This document shows positions 52,846-61,947 of a stretch of DNA of 64,000 nt, one piece after another. Numbering within the stretch: position 1 is the first letter of the stretch; each line of letters opens with the position of its first letter. A model generated the notes under the pieces. The model searched no databases, was not told the DNA's origin, and saw only the letters and a program-made list of their open reading frames with translations. Made by a program: the position numbers and the translations under genes. Where the stretch lies: positions 3,286,001-3,350,000 of the forward strand of contig NZ_CP098518.1 of assembly GCF_023703795.1 (NCBI RefSeq). Reading direction: 5' to 3'. This DNA is from Haloplanus sp. HW8-1 (GTDB lineage Archaea; Halobacteriota; Halobacteria; Halobacteriales; Haloferacaceae).

Positions 52846-53504
52846 ACCAGCAGCGCCGCGTTGGCGAGGTACTTCCGGAGGAACTGTCCGGTGGTGGTCC
52901 GGCGCCCACAGGGCGTCGTCCGGCCCGCTCGGATGGCGTCGAGGAGGGCGTCGGTAGTCAGCGGGTTGGCATCGACGGCCACCTCGGTGAAGCCGCGGCC
53001 GACGAGCGACGCGGAGTGGGCGTCGCTGGCACCGATACCGGGGAAGCTGTGGCGGCGGGCAAACGACTGCGCCTGCTCGTTTCGGACGCCGAGGAGGGTG
53101 TGGGCGTTGTGGACTTCCACGGCGTCGGGGGCGGCGTCCTCGATGGCCGACGCCGAGGCGCCGTGACGGGAGCGCTGAAACGGATGGGGGACGACGCTCA
53201 GGCCGCCGAGAGAGCGGACGGCGTCGACGGTGACGGGGAGCGAGCGCCCGGGGTCGGGTCGGCTCTCGACGCCGAGGGCGAGGAGGTGGCCGTCCGCCGT
53301 CGACACCTCGACGCCGGGCACGGCCAGCAGGTCGTAGTCGGGGGCGCGTTCGACCGCCCGGAGCGACGCCTCGATGGCGTCGTGGTCGGAAATGGCGAGG
53401 GCGTCCAGCCCCGCGTTCGCGGCGCGGTCGAGCAGGCGGTCGACCGGCGCGTCGGCGTCGTAGGAGGCCGCCGAGTGGACATGGGGATCGAACCGGACCG
53501 TCAT
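52842..53504 (-). CDS. PHP-domain phosphoesterase
   Basis: 220 aa from ATG 53504. FDPHVHSAASYDADAP (HxH motif), LAISDHDAIE, VPGVEVSTADGHLLALG, VVPHPFQRSRHGA and GASDAHSASLVG supply the metal-binding His and Asp. PHP hydrolases act on phosphate esters or nucleotides; substrate unknown. Its ATG overlaps the stop of the CDP-alcohol transferase gene by four bases. Confidence 0.92.
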   Translation of the reverse strand: MTVRFDPHVHSAASYDADAPVDRLLDRAANAGLDALAISDHDAIEASLRAVERAPDYDLLAVPGVEVSTADGHLLALGVESRPDPGRSLPVTVDAVRSLGGLSVVPHPFQRSRHGASASAIEDAAPDAVEVHNAHTLLGVRNEQAQSFARRHSFPGIGASDAHSASLVGRGFTEVAVDANPLTTDALLDAIRAGRTTPCGRRTTTGQFLRKYLANAALLV

Positions 53505-54199
53505 ACCGCCCCGAACTCGATGGCGAGGCTGAGCGCGACGGCGACGGAGCCGACTCCGGCGACCAGCCAGTGTCCCACGTCGGTTTTGTACGCCCGGTAG
53601 CGCGAGGTCATCAGCGGGCAGACGGCGACGACCGTCAGCCCCGCGAGCCAGCCGTTCCAGGGGTCGACAAGCGTGATCAGATAGTAGTTCGCCAGCACGA
53701 CGACGTGAGTGTGGACGACGGTAGTGCCGACGTAGTAGCTCTCGTCGCCGTCGGAACCGAAGCCCTCGGTGGTGTGGCGGACGAGTCGGAGACCGCCGAA
53801 CATCAGGAGGACGAAGCCGACGACGACGCTCACGACCGGGTGGGGCGCCATCGTGAAGTGATAGAGCAACGCGGCCGAGACGACGTAGACGAACACGTCG
53901 ATGAACGAGTCGATGCCGCGTCCGAACCGGGAGACGGAGCCGGTGGTCCGGGCGTAGAAGCCGTCGAGTTTGTCGAAGACGAAGCCGCCGAGGACGGCCA
54001 GTATCGCCCAGTTCGGTTCGCCCCGCAGGAACAGGACGCCGCCAACCCACGCACAGAACAACGCGGCCAGACTCAGCCAATCGGCGCCGCCGAGGCGCCC
54101 GACCATGTTGCCGTCGCGCGACGATTCGATAACCCGACTCGCCCGGCCGTCGAGCCCATCGATCACACCCAGCATCGCGGAGAGTCCCTTGTTCGTCAT
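53501..54199 (-). CDS. CDP-alcohol phosphatidyltransferase
   Basis: 232 aa from ATG 54199. The family motif DKLDGFYARTTGSVSRFGRG followed by IDSFID (DxxDGxxAR...GxxxDxxxD) is complete. About five helices. It joins a CDP-lipid to an alcohol in archaeal phospholipid synthesis; the alcohol (glycerol phosphate, serine or inositol) is not clear. ATG 54235 would add 12 residues; AT-rich sequence upstream fits either start. Confidence 0.9.
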   Translation of the reverse strand: MTNKGLSAMLGVIDGLDGRASRVIESSRDGNMVGRLGGADWLSLAALFCAWVGGVLFLRGEPNWAILAVLGGFVFDKLDGFYARTTGSVSRFGRGIDSFIDVFVYVVSAALLYHFTMAPHPVVSVVVGFVLLMFGGLRLVRHTTEGFGSDGDESYYVGTTVVHTHVVVLANYYLITLVDPWNGWLAGLTVVAVCPLMTSRYRAYKTDVGHWLVAGVGSVAVALSLAIEFGAV

Positions 54200-54235
54200 G
54201 ACGCCTCTACGCGAACGATCCAGCGCCCGAACCAT

Positions 54236-54317
54236 AAATTTTCGCCCCGTGAGTATATAATATAAAGTTAAATATATACATTCCTCTCAGTATATATTCA
54301 TCATCTTTCTACAAGCG
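54236..54317. other. AT-rich spacer upstream of the IS
   Basis: About 80 bases of strongly AT-rich sequence (TATATAATATAAAG and similar) between the CDP-alcohol transferase start and the insertion element. It may hold the transferase promoter and the IS target site. No gene is visible. Confidence 0.6.
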
Positions 54318-54322
54318 GGAAA

Positions 54323-54342
54323 CCCCGCCGTTTACCGCGGGG
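54323..54342. repeat. Left-end palindrome of the IS
   Basis: CCCCGC-CGTTTACC-GCGGGG hairpin, 6-bp stem; a typical IS200/IS605 left-end recognition structure. Confidence 0.7.
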
Positions 54343-54440
54343 AGGAACGCGACACGGTGAGAAACAACCGCCGTTCGGTGGCCGACCGACTCCCCACACC
54401 AAACGCAACCTGCATGAATGTAAGGTTCTACACATGAAGT

Positions 54441-55541
54441 ATGGCGGAGGTACGTCGCACGGTCGTCGTCAAACTCGATATGGACGACAGCGACGCGACT
54501 CTCCTCCACGGAACCGTCAAGCAGTACCTGTGGGCGTGCAACTACGTCGTCCAAGACGCGTGGCAGGACGACTACAAGCCCACCTCGAAAACCAAACTCC
54601 ACGACCGGACGTACTCCGACGTTCGCGAACAGACACGGCTTCAAGCCAACCTCGTTCAATCCGCACGCAACAAAGCCGCCGAAGCCATCAAGGGCGTCGT
54701 CGCCCGCTGGCAGAACGGCAAGAAGGCGTCACAACCACACTTCACGACCCCATCCGTCAGATACGACAAACGGAGCGCGACGTTCTACGACGACCGCGTA
54801 TCCCTCTCCACGGTGAACGGACGTATCGAAGCCGAATACGTCTTTCCACCAGAGGGAGACAACCCGCACACGAAGTTCCTCCACGACGACGACTACGAGG
54901 TCACGGGTGCGACGCTCCAGTACCGCGACGCGACGGACACCTTTTTTCTCCACATCGGAACAAAGGCCGATGTGGAGTCCGAGATACCGGACGAAGGCGA
55001 CGCCGAGAACAGCACAGTCCTCGGCGTGGACCTCGGTATCGAACAGATTGCCGTCACGTCAACCGGAATGTTCTGAAGCGGCGACTACCTCAATCACCGC
55101 CGTCGGGAGTACGAGCGGGTGCGTGGCGACCTGCAACGGACAGGTACGGAATCAGCCCATCGAACCATCGAACGGATGGGCGACCGAGAAACACGGTGGG
55201 TCGAAGATTACCTGCACCGGATCTCGAAAGCCATCGTCAAAGAAGCCGTCGCGCACGACTGCGACCGGATAGCCTTCGAGGAGTTGACCGACATCCGCGA
55301 CCGGATGCCGGGCGCCAAGAAGTTCCATACGTGGGCATTCCACCGTCTGTACGACTACACGGCGTACAAGGCCGAAGCGGAGGGAATCAAAGCCATGCAG
55401 GTAGACCCAGCGTACACGTCAAAACGTTGCTCGAAGTGCGGGACGACGCTGGACGAGAATCGTCCGTCACAAGCGAGGTTCTGTTGCCAGAAGTGCGGGT
55501 ACGAGGTTAACGCGGACTACAACGCGGCGAAGAATATCTGA
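54441..55541 (+). pseudogene. tnpB: TnpB, interrupted by one in-frame TGA
   Basis: 366 codons. The frame reads through TGA at 55074-55076 (codon 212), where relatives usually have TGG (a FWSGD-type motif). All RuvC-like residues look intact: Asp197 in LGVDLG, Glu280 in FEEL, Asp359 in NADYNAAK, and CSKC...CQKC zinc ligands. TnpB is an RNA-guided DNA nuclease. The single stop makes a 211-residue fragment plus a 140-residue GTG-started fragment, so it is probably inactive unless read through. Confidence 0.9.
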
Positions 55542-55694
55542 TTTCGGCTACTCCGTGCGGAGCAAAAGTCTCCGCATGGAGGGGCGACACGTCACCTCGC
55601 CCTGAAGTCGGGGACGCTGAACGTGAATGGCGGCTACTCGCCTGCCACCCAGTAGGGTCGGCCAGAACGGGAGTTCACCGACAAGCTCCGCCCT
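55542..55694 (+). other. 3' region of the IS with possible guide RNA
   Basis: About 150 bases between the tnpB end and the GNAT stop with repeated GCGGAG-like pairs (CGTGCGGAGC, GTCTCCGCATGG) that could fold. TnpB elements carry an omega-RNA at this place. The guide cannot be read without the exact right end. Confidence 0.4.
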
Positions 55695-55705
55695 TTAGGG
55701 CGGAG
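55686..55705. repeat. Right-end palindrome of the IS
   Basis: CTCCGCCC-TTTA-GGGCGGAG, a perfect 8-bp stem. The GNAT gene's TAA stop lies in its loop (55695-55697). Confidence 0.8.
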
Positions 55706-56279
55706 AAGGTGACTCCGCCGTGACCGGGCGTCGCCGCCGGCGGACGAGGGGGCCGAGGCGGTCGTAGGCGTGGCGTGCGACCCGTTCGTAGCCGCGGGAC
55801 TCGAAGGTCCACTGCGACGGGCGGTTGTCGACGGCGATCAGCGCGGCGGCCGTGTCGGCGCCGTGGTCCGCGGCGGCGGCGTTCGCGGCGGCGACGAGCG
55901 CCGAAGCGATCCCCCGCTGGCGGTGGTCGCGGTCGACGTAGAGGCGGCGGACGTAGCCGCCGTCGAAGCTCATCTCCCGCCCGAGTTCCGGCACCGGTAC
56001 CGTCGCCCCGGCGCTCAGGAACAGGTAGCCCGCGAGGGCGTCGCCGTCGACGGCCGTCAGGACCGTCTCCGCGTCGACGAGTTCCTCGACCGGCACGCCG
56101 TCGGGGAGCGCCGCGGGGTCGGCCGGCCCGATATCGACGCCGGCGGGCGGTGCGGCGTCGTCGGTCGGGAGGTCGGCCCGGTACTCGTAGAGACGGCTCA
56201 CGGTGACACCCAAGTCGTCGAGGCGGGCGTGGAGTCGCTTGCCGAACCGGTTGCGCGTCACCCGCCAGAGCGGAAGCAT
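55695..56279 (-). CDS. GNAT-family N-acetyltransferase
   Basis: 194 aa. VRRLYVDRDHRQRGIASALVAAA carries the acetyl-CoA loop (QRGIAS in RDHRQRGIASAL); TFESRGYERVARH is the C-terminal strand. The last residues (ESPSPP-stop) and the TAA come from the right-end palindrome of the IS, so the original C-terminus may have been cut or replaced. Substrate unknown. Confidence 0.85.
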   Translation of the reverse strand: MLPLWRVTRNRFGKRLHARLDDLGVTVSRLYEYRADLPTDDAAPPAGVDIGPADPAALPDGVPVEELVDAETVLTAVDGDALAGYLFLSAGATVPVPELGREMSFDGGYVRRLYVDRDHRQRGIASALVAAANAAAADHGADTAAALIAVDNRPSQWTFESRGYERVARHAYDRLGPLVRRRRRPVTAESPSPP

Positions 56280-56362
56280 CGACCGGTGGTCGCGGCGCGA
56301 GCGACAAAGATCATTCGCGCCGTGACGAAACGCCGAAACCCGTCGACCACCTACCGTCGCCC

Positions 56363-56833
56363 ATGAGCGACGAGAAGACCGGGACCTTCCTCGCGACGGC
56401 GGCCGACGACGACTCGGCCATCCTCACCGACGTGGCGGACGGACAGGTCCACACGCTCGCGACGAATCCGGACGTGACCGTCGGCGAAGCGATCGAGGGG
56501 ACGGTCACACCGGAACCGCCGCTGGAGGTGGCGTGGCGGCTCACCGACGTGACCGACCGGTGGACGATCAGCGTCGAGGAGAGCGCGGAGGCGCCGACGA
56601 CGCTCGCCCGCGAGGTCGCGGCCGAGCAGGCAGTCGGCGAACTCACCCGCCGCGAGCGCGCGGGGACGGGCGAGGTTCACGTCCTCACCGTGTCGGAGGC
56701 GGAGACGGAATCGGCCGTCGCAGACGTGTTGGACGACACCGAGGGCCTCCGCTCGCGGGCGGCCCGCCTCGGCGTCGCCCGCGTCGTCGTGCGCTCGGAA
56801 CCGGGCGTGGTGAGCGTGCGATACCTGCCGTAG
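56363..56833 (+). CDS. DUF5812-like protein
   Basis: 156 aa. KTGTFLATAADDDSAILTDVADGQVHTLA and EGTVTPEPPLEVAWRL suggest an N-terminal beta domain; TESAVADVLDDTEGLRSRAARLGVARVVVRSEPGVVSVRYLP (core LRSRAARLGVARVVVRSEPG) closes it. I believe it is the haloarchaeal family DUF5812, function unknown. No signal peptide. Confidence 0.82.
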   Translation: MSDEKTGTFLATAADDDSAILTDVADGQVHTLATNPDVTVGEAIEGTVTPEPPLEVAWRLTDVTDRWTISVEESAEAPTTLAREVAAEQAVGELTRRERAGTGEVHVLTVSEAETESAVADVLDDTEGLRSRAARLGVARVVVRSEPGVVSVRYLP

Positions 56834-56847
56834 CCCGGAAACTGTGT

Positions 56848-57642
56848 CTACGCGGTCCGGGGCGAGGCCGCCTTCAGGAACGCCCGTACCTCGGCGGCTA
56901 CGCGGGCCGGCGCCTCGGTCGGACCGCCGTGGCCGACGCCCTCGATCTCGACGAGTCGGGCGTCGGAGAGGGCCTCGCTGATCGCGCGCACGCTGTCGTG
57001 GAGGTGGGCGGGCCCCTCGCTCCCGGCCAGAAGGAGTGCCGGCGCGTCGACGTCGAGCGAGTCGGGCAGCGGGTGAGCTTCGATCGCCCGGTTCATGCGA
57101 AGCGAGTTCTCGACGTGGTCGACGGGAGCGGGCCAGACCGGCCACTCGTCGAGCCAGGCGTCGAAGTCGTCGATCTCGCCGCCGTGGACCACCTCACGGA
57201 GGTGGAGCTTCGCCGCTCCCTCGCGGTCGCCGGCGTCGAGACGTGTCTGCATCCGGGCGGCCAGGTCGGCCGACTCGCGGTACTCGTCGTCGAGGTAGGC
57301 GGGCTCGAAGGCGACGACGCCCGCGACGGGCGCGCCGCGGGCGGCTTCGATGGCCTGGAGTCCGCCGAATGAGTGGCCGAACAGCACCGGCTCGCCCTCG
57401 ACCGCGTCGATCACGGCCCGGGCGTCCGCTACCTCGCGTTCGATGCTGTAGGCCGCGGCGTCTCCGCTGTCGCCGCGGCCGCGGCGGTCCGGAACGACGA
57501 CCGTGAAGTCGTCGGCGACGTGCGGGACGAACGGGTCCCAGTACCGCCGTGTCAGGCCGCCGTGGAGGAGGACAAGCGGCGGGCCGTCGCCGCGTCGTTC
57601 GTACGCGATGCGCGTGCCGTCGGCGGAAGTCACCGTCTGCAT
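56848..57642 (-). CDS. Alpha/beta hydrolase
   Basis: 264 aa. LVLLHGGLTRRYW (oxyanion), PDRRGRGDSG, LFGHSFGGLQAIEAA (nucleophile Ser in GHSFGG) and GVGHGGPTEAP (His) form the catalytic set. A Ser nucleophile points to esterase, lipase or hydrolase activity. Substrate unknown. It ends about 15 bases from the convergent DUF5812 gene. Confidence 0.92.
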   Translation of the reverse strand: MQTVTSADGTRIAYERRGDGPPLVLLHGGLTRRYWDPFVPHVADDFTVVVPDRRGRGDSGDAAAYSIEREVADARAVIDAVEGEPVLFGHSFGGLQAIEAARGAPVAGVVAFEPAYLDDEYRESADLAARMQTRLDAGDREGAAKLHLREVVHGGEIDDFDAWLDEWPVWPAPVDHVENSLRMNRAIEAHPLPDSLDVDAPALLLAGSEGPAHLHDSVRAISEALSDARLVEIEGVGHGGPTEAPARVAAEVRAFLKAASPRTA

Positions 57643-57686
57643 GACTGGATGCGCACATCGATCCGCCGTCGGCCAAACGCTGACTC

Positions 57687-58394
57687 TCAGTCGTGCGGGC
57701 CTTTATTAGCGTCCGGCAGGGGCGGCCACGTCGAGGCCACGGTCGTCTCGACGAGGTGGGTCTGGGCGCGGCGAAGCCGCTCCGAGAGCGAAGAGGCGGT
57801 GATCCCGAGTTCGGCGGCGACGTCGTCGAGCGATGCCCGCCGCGGGATCTCGAAATAGCCCATGCCGTAGGCGGTCCGAAGCGCCTCCCGTTGTGGATCA
57901 GTCAGGCCGTCGCCCGGCGCCGCCGGTTCGCCGTCCCGCGAGAGTCGCCGCAGCCGGAAGTCGTCGTTGCGCACCCAGAACGTGCGAAATTCGTCGAACG
58001 CCTCGCGATCGGCGAACCAGCCGTGCTGGATCCAGCCGTTCGGCGTGACGCGGATGCGATCGACGATGGCCTCGGTCGTCGCCAGCGCCCGGAGGTCGTC
58101 GAGGTCGTCGAGGTGGTCGTCGAGCAGGGCGTCCATCCCGACGGCGGGGCGGATCTTGTACCGGCGCGTCTCGCCCGCTCGCCCGACGAGCGTGTACGTC
58201 GCCACGAACGCCGCCGACTCGAAGGCCCGTTCGACCGCCGTCCCCGACTCGCCCGTCGCGTGGACGAGGAAAGGCGGGCGGTCACCGTGGTTGAACTGAA
58301 TCTCCACCTCCAGCGTCGCCCCCGGGACGGCCGCGGCGACGCCGACGAGCGGCAGGTGCTCGCAGGTAATCTCGTACTCGGCGACGAGTCCCAT
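57687..58394 (-). CDS. Bacterio-opsin activator-type HTH regulator
   Basis: 235 aa. The N-terminal half has an acidic sensor-like domain; the C-terminal HTH_10 is LTDPQREALRTAYGMGYFEIPRRASLDDVAAELGIT (core REALRTAYGMGYFEIPR) with ITASSLSERLRRAQ as recognition helix. The class is widespread in haloarchaea and often controls local metabolism genes. It may act on the hydrolase or other neighbours; targets unknown. Confidence 0.92.
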   Translation of the reverse strand: MGLVAEYEITCEHLPLVGVAAAVPGATLEVEIQFNHGDRPPFLVHATGESGTAVERAFESAAFVATYTLVGRAGETRRYKIRPAVGMDALLDDHLDDLDDLRALATTEAIVDRIRVTPNGWIQHGWFADREAFDEFRTFWVRNDDFRLRRLSRDGEPAAPGDGLTDPQREALRTAYGMGYFEIPRRASLDDVAAELGITASSLSERLRRAQTHLVETTVASTWPPLPDANKGPHD

Positions 58395-58524
58395 ACGTCC
58401 CGATGACCGGTAGCGCTAATGGGCGTGTCGGTGGCTCAGGGGGGGCGTCGTCCCGGAACGCGCCCGACCGTCCGTTCCAGCGGACATAAGAAGGCTTAGT
58501 AGGCGTCGGGGTGGACCGGCGGGC

Positions 58525-59400
58525 ATGGTAGCGTTCGAAGTACCGGAGATCGACTACACCCGGTACACGAATCGCCAGCTTGCGGCCGTACCGCTCGCGG
58601 TGCTCGCCGTTGCCCTCCTGATCATCGCGGGGTGGTATGTCGCGACCGGCGTGCCGGTCACCCCCGGCCTCGATTTCACCGGCGGCGCCGAAATCCGCGT
58701 CTCCGTCGACGCACCGGACGGGCAGGCACGCGAACAGATCCAGCAGGCGTTCGATCCGAGCCCGGAGACGATCCGGCAGGTGGGTACCTCGGACACGTAC
58801 ATCCTGACGTTCCAGACCGAGGAAGTCGGCATCTCGGCGCTGGAAGAGCAGGCCAGAGCCGCGGGCTTCTCGGTCGAGTCGAGCTACAGCGTCTCCGCGT
58901 CCTTCGGCGCTCGGACGCAGCTCCAGGCGCTCTTGGGCGTCGCCGTCGCCTTCCTCGGGATGAGCGTGCTCGTCTTCCTGATGTTCCGGACGTTCGTCCC
59001 CTCCATCGCCGTGGTCGTCTCCGCCTTCTCCGACATCGTGATTCCGGTGGCGCTGATGAACGTCCTCGGCATCGAACTCACCCTCGGAACCGTCGCGGCG
59101 CTGCTGATGATCATCGGGTACAGCGTCGACTCCGACATCCTGCTCAACAACCACATCCTCCGACGGTCGGGGGGGTTCTACGAGTCGACACACCGGGCGA
59201 TGCGGACCGGCGTCACCATGACGCTCACCTCGCTCGCCGCGATGATCGTCATGACGATCGTTGCGACGCTGTTCGGGATCCAACTGCTCGCCGCCATCGG
59301 GACCGTCCTCGTGTTCGGTCTCGCCACTGACCTCATGAACACCTACATGCTCAACCTCAGCCTCCTGCGCTGGTACAAGTACGAGGGGGTGGGTAACTGA
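58525..59400 (+). CDS. secF: Protein-export membrane protein SecF
   Basis: 291 aa, six helices. TPGLDFTGGAEIRV is the SecDF P1-like sequence, and MIIGYSVDSDILLNNHILRR is the proton-relay helix-4 block (DSD). The gene order secF-secD and the TGATG overlap with secD are typical of archaea. It drives or pulls secreted proteins across the membrane. Length normal. Confidence 0.95.
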   Translation: MVAFEVPEIDYTRYTNRQLAAVPLAVLAVALLIIAGWYVATGVPVTPGLDFTGGAEIRVSVDAPDGQAREQIQQAFDPSPETIRQVGTSDTYILTFQTEEVGISALEEQARAAGFSVESSYSVSASFGARTQLQALLGVAVAFLGMSVLVFLMFRTFVPSIAVVVSAFSDIVIPVALMNVLGIELTLGTVAALLMIIGYSVDSDILLNNHILRRSGGFYESTHRAMRTGVTMTLTSLAAMIVMTIVATLFGIQLLAAIGTVLVFGLATDLMNTYMLNLSLLRWYKYEGVGN

Positions 59401-60962
59401 TGGGCGTCGTTCGCGAGAACTGGCGGATCCTCCTGCTCGTGGTCGTGCTCACCGCGAGCCTCTTTGCCCTGTTCTCGCCGACGATGGCGTCCGGTGAGGG
59501 GGCCGACGCCCCGGGGCGCGCGAGCAGCGGCGCGACCAACCTCCAGTACGGGCTCCAGCTCTCGGGCGGCACGCGCATCCGCGCACCCCTGATCGGCGTC
59601 ACCGCCGAGGCGGTCGAGTTCGAGGGCACCCAACCCCCACAGATCGAGCGTGACGTCGCGGGTCAGCTCGACAACGTGACCGTCGCCGACGTGATCGTTC
59701 GACCGACGAGCCAGTCGACCGGCACAGTCGAGGTGACGGCCGACGGGGTCACACCCGAGGACCTCGGCGGCGCGCTCGATGCGGCCGGGTACACCTACGA
59801 CTCGACGCGTGACGGCGTCACCGAGGAGACGCGCCAGCAGACCGTCAGCATCCTCTCGAACAAGATCAACGAGGCGGGGCTCTCCGGCGGGACGGTCCAG
59901 CAGATCACCACCCCCACCGGCGAGAACTACGTCCTCATCGAGGTGCCCGACGAGAACCGCCAGCAGGTGGTCGATCTGGTGAACCAGCGCGGGAACGTCC
60001 GTGTCGACACCTACTATCCGACCGACGACGGGACGTACGCCCAGACGACGGTGCTCGAACGGGACGACTTCCAGAGTATCGGGACCGCCAAGCAGGGCGG
60101 CGAGGGACAGTTGCCCAACGTCCCGGTCGTCGTTCGCGAGAGCGTCGCCCCCGAGTTCCAGCAGCGGATGATCGATACGGGCGTCGCCCAGGCCGGCGGC
60201 TCCCGGTGTCGGTACGGTGCGGCGCCGAACAGCACCGACCCCTGCCTGTTGCTGATCGTCGACGGGGAGGTCGTCAACGCCTTCGGCATGAGTCCGGGAC
60301 TGGCGAGCGGCATGCAGTCCGGTGACTGGGCGCAGGATCCCCGGTTCATCCTCCAGACCCAGAACTTCAGCGAGGCCCGACAGGTGGCCGTCAACCTCCG
60401 GGCTGGCGCGCTCCCCGCCGCCCTCGACATCGGGCCGGACGGCGAGGGAACCTCCTCGTTCATCTCGCCGAGTCAGGGGCAGCAGTTCCGCACGAACTCG
60501 CTGCTGACGGGACTCATCGCCGTCTTCGCCGTCGCCGGCGTCGTCTTCCTCCGCTACGGTGAGGTGGAGGTCGCGCTGCCGATGATCGTCACCGCGCTCT
60601 CGGAGGTGGTGATCCTGCTCGGCTTCGCGGCCGGGATCGGCTACCCGCTCGACCTCTCGGTGATCGCCGGCTTCATCGCGGTCATCGGGACGGGGGTCGA
60701 CGACCTCATCATCATTGCCGACGAGGTGATGGCCCAGGGCGACGTGAACAGTCGCCGCGTCTTCCAGTCGCGGTTCCGGAAGGCGTTCTGGGTCATCGGT
60801 GCCGCCGCCGCGACGACCATCATCGCGATGAGTCCGCTGGCGGTCCTCTCGCTCGGCGACCTCCAGGGTTTCGCCATCTTCACCATCCTCGGCGTCGTCG
60901 TGGGCGTCCTCCTCACCCGGCCCGCCTACGGTGACATCCTGCGCGCGCTGCTGACGCGGTAG
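59400..60962 (+). CDS. secD: Protein-export membrane protein SecD
   Basis: 520 aa, first helix NWRILLLVVVLTASLFALF, large external P1 domain (about residues 50-360) and five C-terminal helices. LQYGLQLSGGTRIRAPL is the DLxGG-type block and FIAVIGTGVDDLIIIADEV is the proton-relay motif (GVDD). It works with SecF and SecYE. ATG 59400 overlaps the secF stop by one base. Confidence 0.95.
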   Translation: MGVVRENWRILLLVVVLTASLFALFSPTMASGEGADAPGRASSGATNLQYGLQLSGGTRIRAPLIGVTAEAVEFEGTQPPQIERDVAGQLDNVTVADVIVRPTSQSTGTVEVTADGVTPEDLGGALDAAGYTYDSTRDGVTEETRQQTVSILSNKINEAGLSGGTVQQITTPTGENYVLIEVPDENRQQVVDLVNQRGNVRVDTYYPTDDGTYAQTTVLERDDFQSIGTAKQGGEGQLPNVPVVVRESVAPEFQQRMIDTGVAQAGGSRCRYGAAPNSTDPCLLLIVDGEVVNAFGMSPGLASGMQSGDWAQDPRFILQTQNFSEARQVAVNLRAGALPAALDIGPDGEGTSSFISPSQGQQFRTNSLLTGLIAVFAVAGVVFLRYGEVEVALPMIVTALSEVVILLGFAAGIGYPLDLSVIAGFIAVIGTGVDDLIIIADEVMAQGDVNSRRVFQSRFRKAFWVIGAAAATTIIAMSPLAVLSLGDLQGFAIFTILGVVVGVLLTRPAYGDILRALLTR

Positions 60963-60990
60963 GTCCGGCCGCCTTTCGCCGGAGCGAGGC

Positions 60991-61629
60991 TCAGAACTCG
61001 GATAGTGACGACTGTTCGGCGGCCGCAAGCACGTCGTCACACGTCGCCCACGACGCTCTGGCACACGCCGGCAGGTGACCGTGTTCGTCGACGTAGTCGG
61101 CGAGGAACGCGCGCGTCCGCTCGTCGCCGGGATAGCCGCTACCCACGTCGCCGAACGCCTCGGTCAGCGCCTCGATACGAGCGTCCCGCTCGACCTTGGC
61201 GAGAACGCTCGCCGCCGCGACGTGGGCGTGCCGTTCGTCCGCGCGGTGTTCGGCCTGCATCTCCACCGCGGTGTCGACGGCCTCCCGGACGCGGCGTCCG
61301 AACCGGGCGGCGTCCACGTCGCCCGCGTCGACGACGACGTGGTCGCCGTCCCCCGCCACCGCGGCGATGGCCTCGGCCTGTGCGGCGACGGTCAGACCGT
61401 TCATATCCGTGGCCGGGTCGTCGATCCGGGCGGGCCGTACGACAGCCACCTCCGCCGCGACGGCGTCGGCGGCGCGGAGGCGTTCGGCGAGGTCGTTCCG
61501 CCGTTCGGACGACAGCCGCTTCGAGTCGTCGACGCCCGCCGGAATCGCGTCGGCGGGCGCCCGCACCGCCGCTGCGACCATCGGTCCGAGTACCGGTCCC
61601 TTGCCGGCCTCGTCGGCGCCGATCTGCAT
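60991..61629 (-). CDS. rnhB: Ribonuclease HII
   Basis: 212 aa from ATG 61629. IGADEAGKGPVLGPMV (DE), VDDSKRLSSERR, AEHRADERHAHVAAASVLAKVERDARI (core AASVLAKVERDARI) and GSGYPGDERT are the RNase HII catalytic and loop motifs. It cleaves RNA in RNA-DNA hybrids. GCTTTG at 61652-61658 is a TATA-like element 27 bases upstream. Confidence 0.95.
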   Translation of the reverse strand: MQIGADEAGKGPVLGPMVAAAVRAPADAIPAGVDDSKRLSSERRNDLAERLRAADAVAAEVAVVRPARIDDPATDMNGLTVAAQAEAIAAVAGDGDHVVVDAGDVDAARFGRRVREAVDTAVEMQAEHRADERHAHVAAASVLAKVERDARIEALTEAFGDVGSGYPGDERTRAFLADYVDEHGHLPACARASWATCDDVLAAAEQSSLSEF

Positions 61630-61947
61630 AGCCGCAGGTGCACGGACCGGAGACAAAGCCGTTGGGGTACGTCTCGGCGGGGGACCGGCCGAAGCAGCGT
61701 CGGCGTCCCGGCCGTCGCGGGCGAGTCTTCCGTTCCGTCCTCCGTTCGACGCTCCGCAAGCAGTTCGATCGGTTCGTGGTGTCGACACATGGTGGCGCTC
61801 CCGACGGGTTCGGCAGCCACGGAACCGTAACCGTCGGCCGTGACGCCGGGCCGAAGGTATAGGTGTGTCGGGATGTTACACGTCCCCACTCGCCGTCGGT
61901 CGGGTGCCCGGACGCCCGGGCGTGGTCGTCGGCTCGCTCACCCATCC
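61630..61947. other. Intergenic region between rnhB and moxR
   Basis: 318 bases. It holds the rnhB promoter (61652-61658) and a GGTATAGG near 61856-61863 that may serve moxR with a leader of about 60 bases. A plus-strand ORF of 74 codons (61638-61862) has no recognisable motif. No RNA gene is seen. Confidence 0.6.

Larger units (their letters stand above)
54318..55710 (+). mobile_element. IS200/IS605-type tnpB-only element (approximate ends)
   Basis: A tnpB gene is bracketed by subterminal palindromes. The left one is CCCCGC-CGTTTACC-GCGGGG (54323-54342). The right one is CTCCGCCC-TTTA-GGGCGGAG (55686-55705). No tnpA lies next to it, so it is an IS1341-type, probably non-autonomous element. 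The exact ends are not fixed because IS605 elements make no target duplication. The 3' part of tnpB and the following 150 bases may encode an omega-type guide RNA. Confidence 0.85.

Noticed and set aside
55074-55076. TGA in tnpB as selenocysteine
   Set aside because: No selenocysteine insertion element is evident and relatives usually have Trp there; a nonsense mutation is simpler.
54441-55541. Complete active IS605 with tnpA
   Set aside because: There is no Y1 transposase gene beside tnpB on either side, so it is a tnpB-only element.
61638-61862. 74-codon plus-strand ORF between rnhB and moxR
   Set aside because: Arg-rich, with no motif and no promoter; likely a chance frame in GC-rich DNA.
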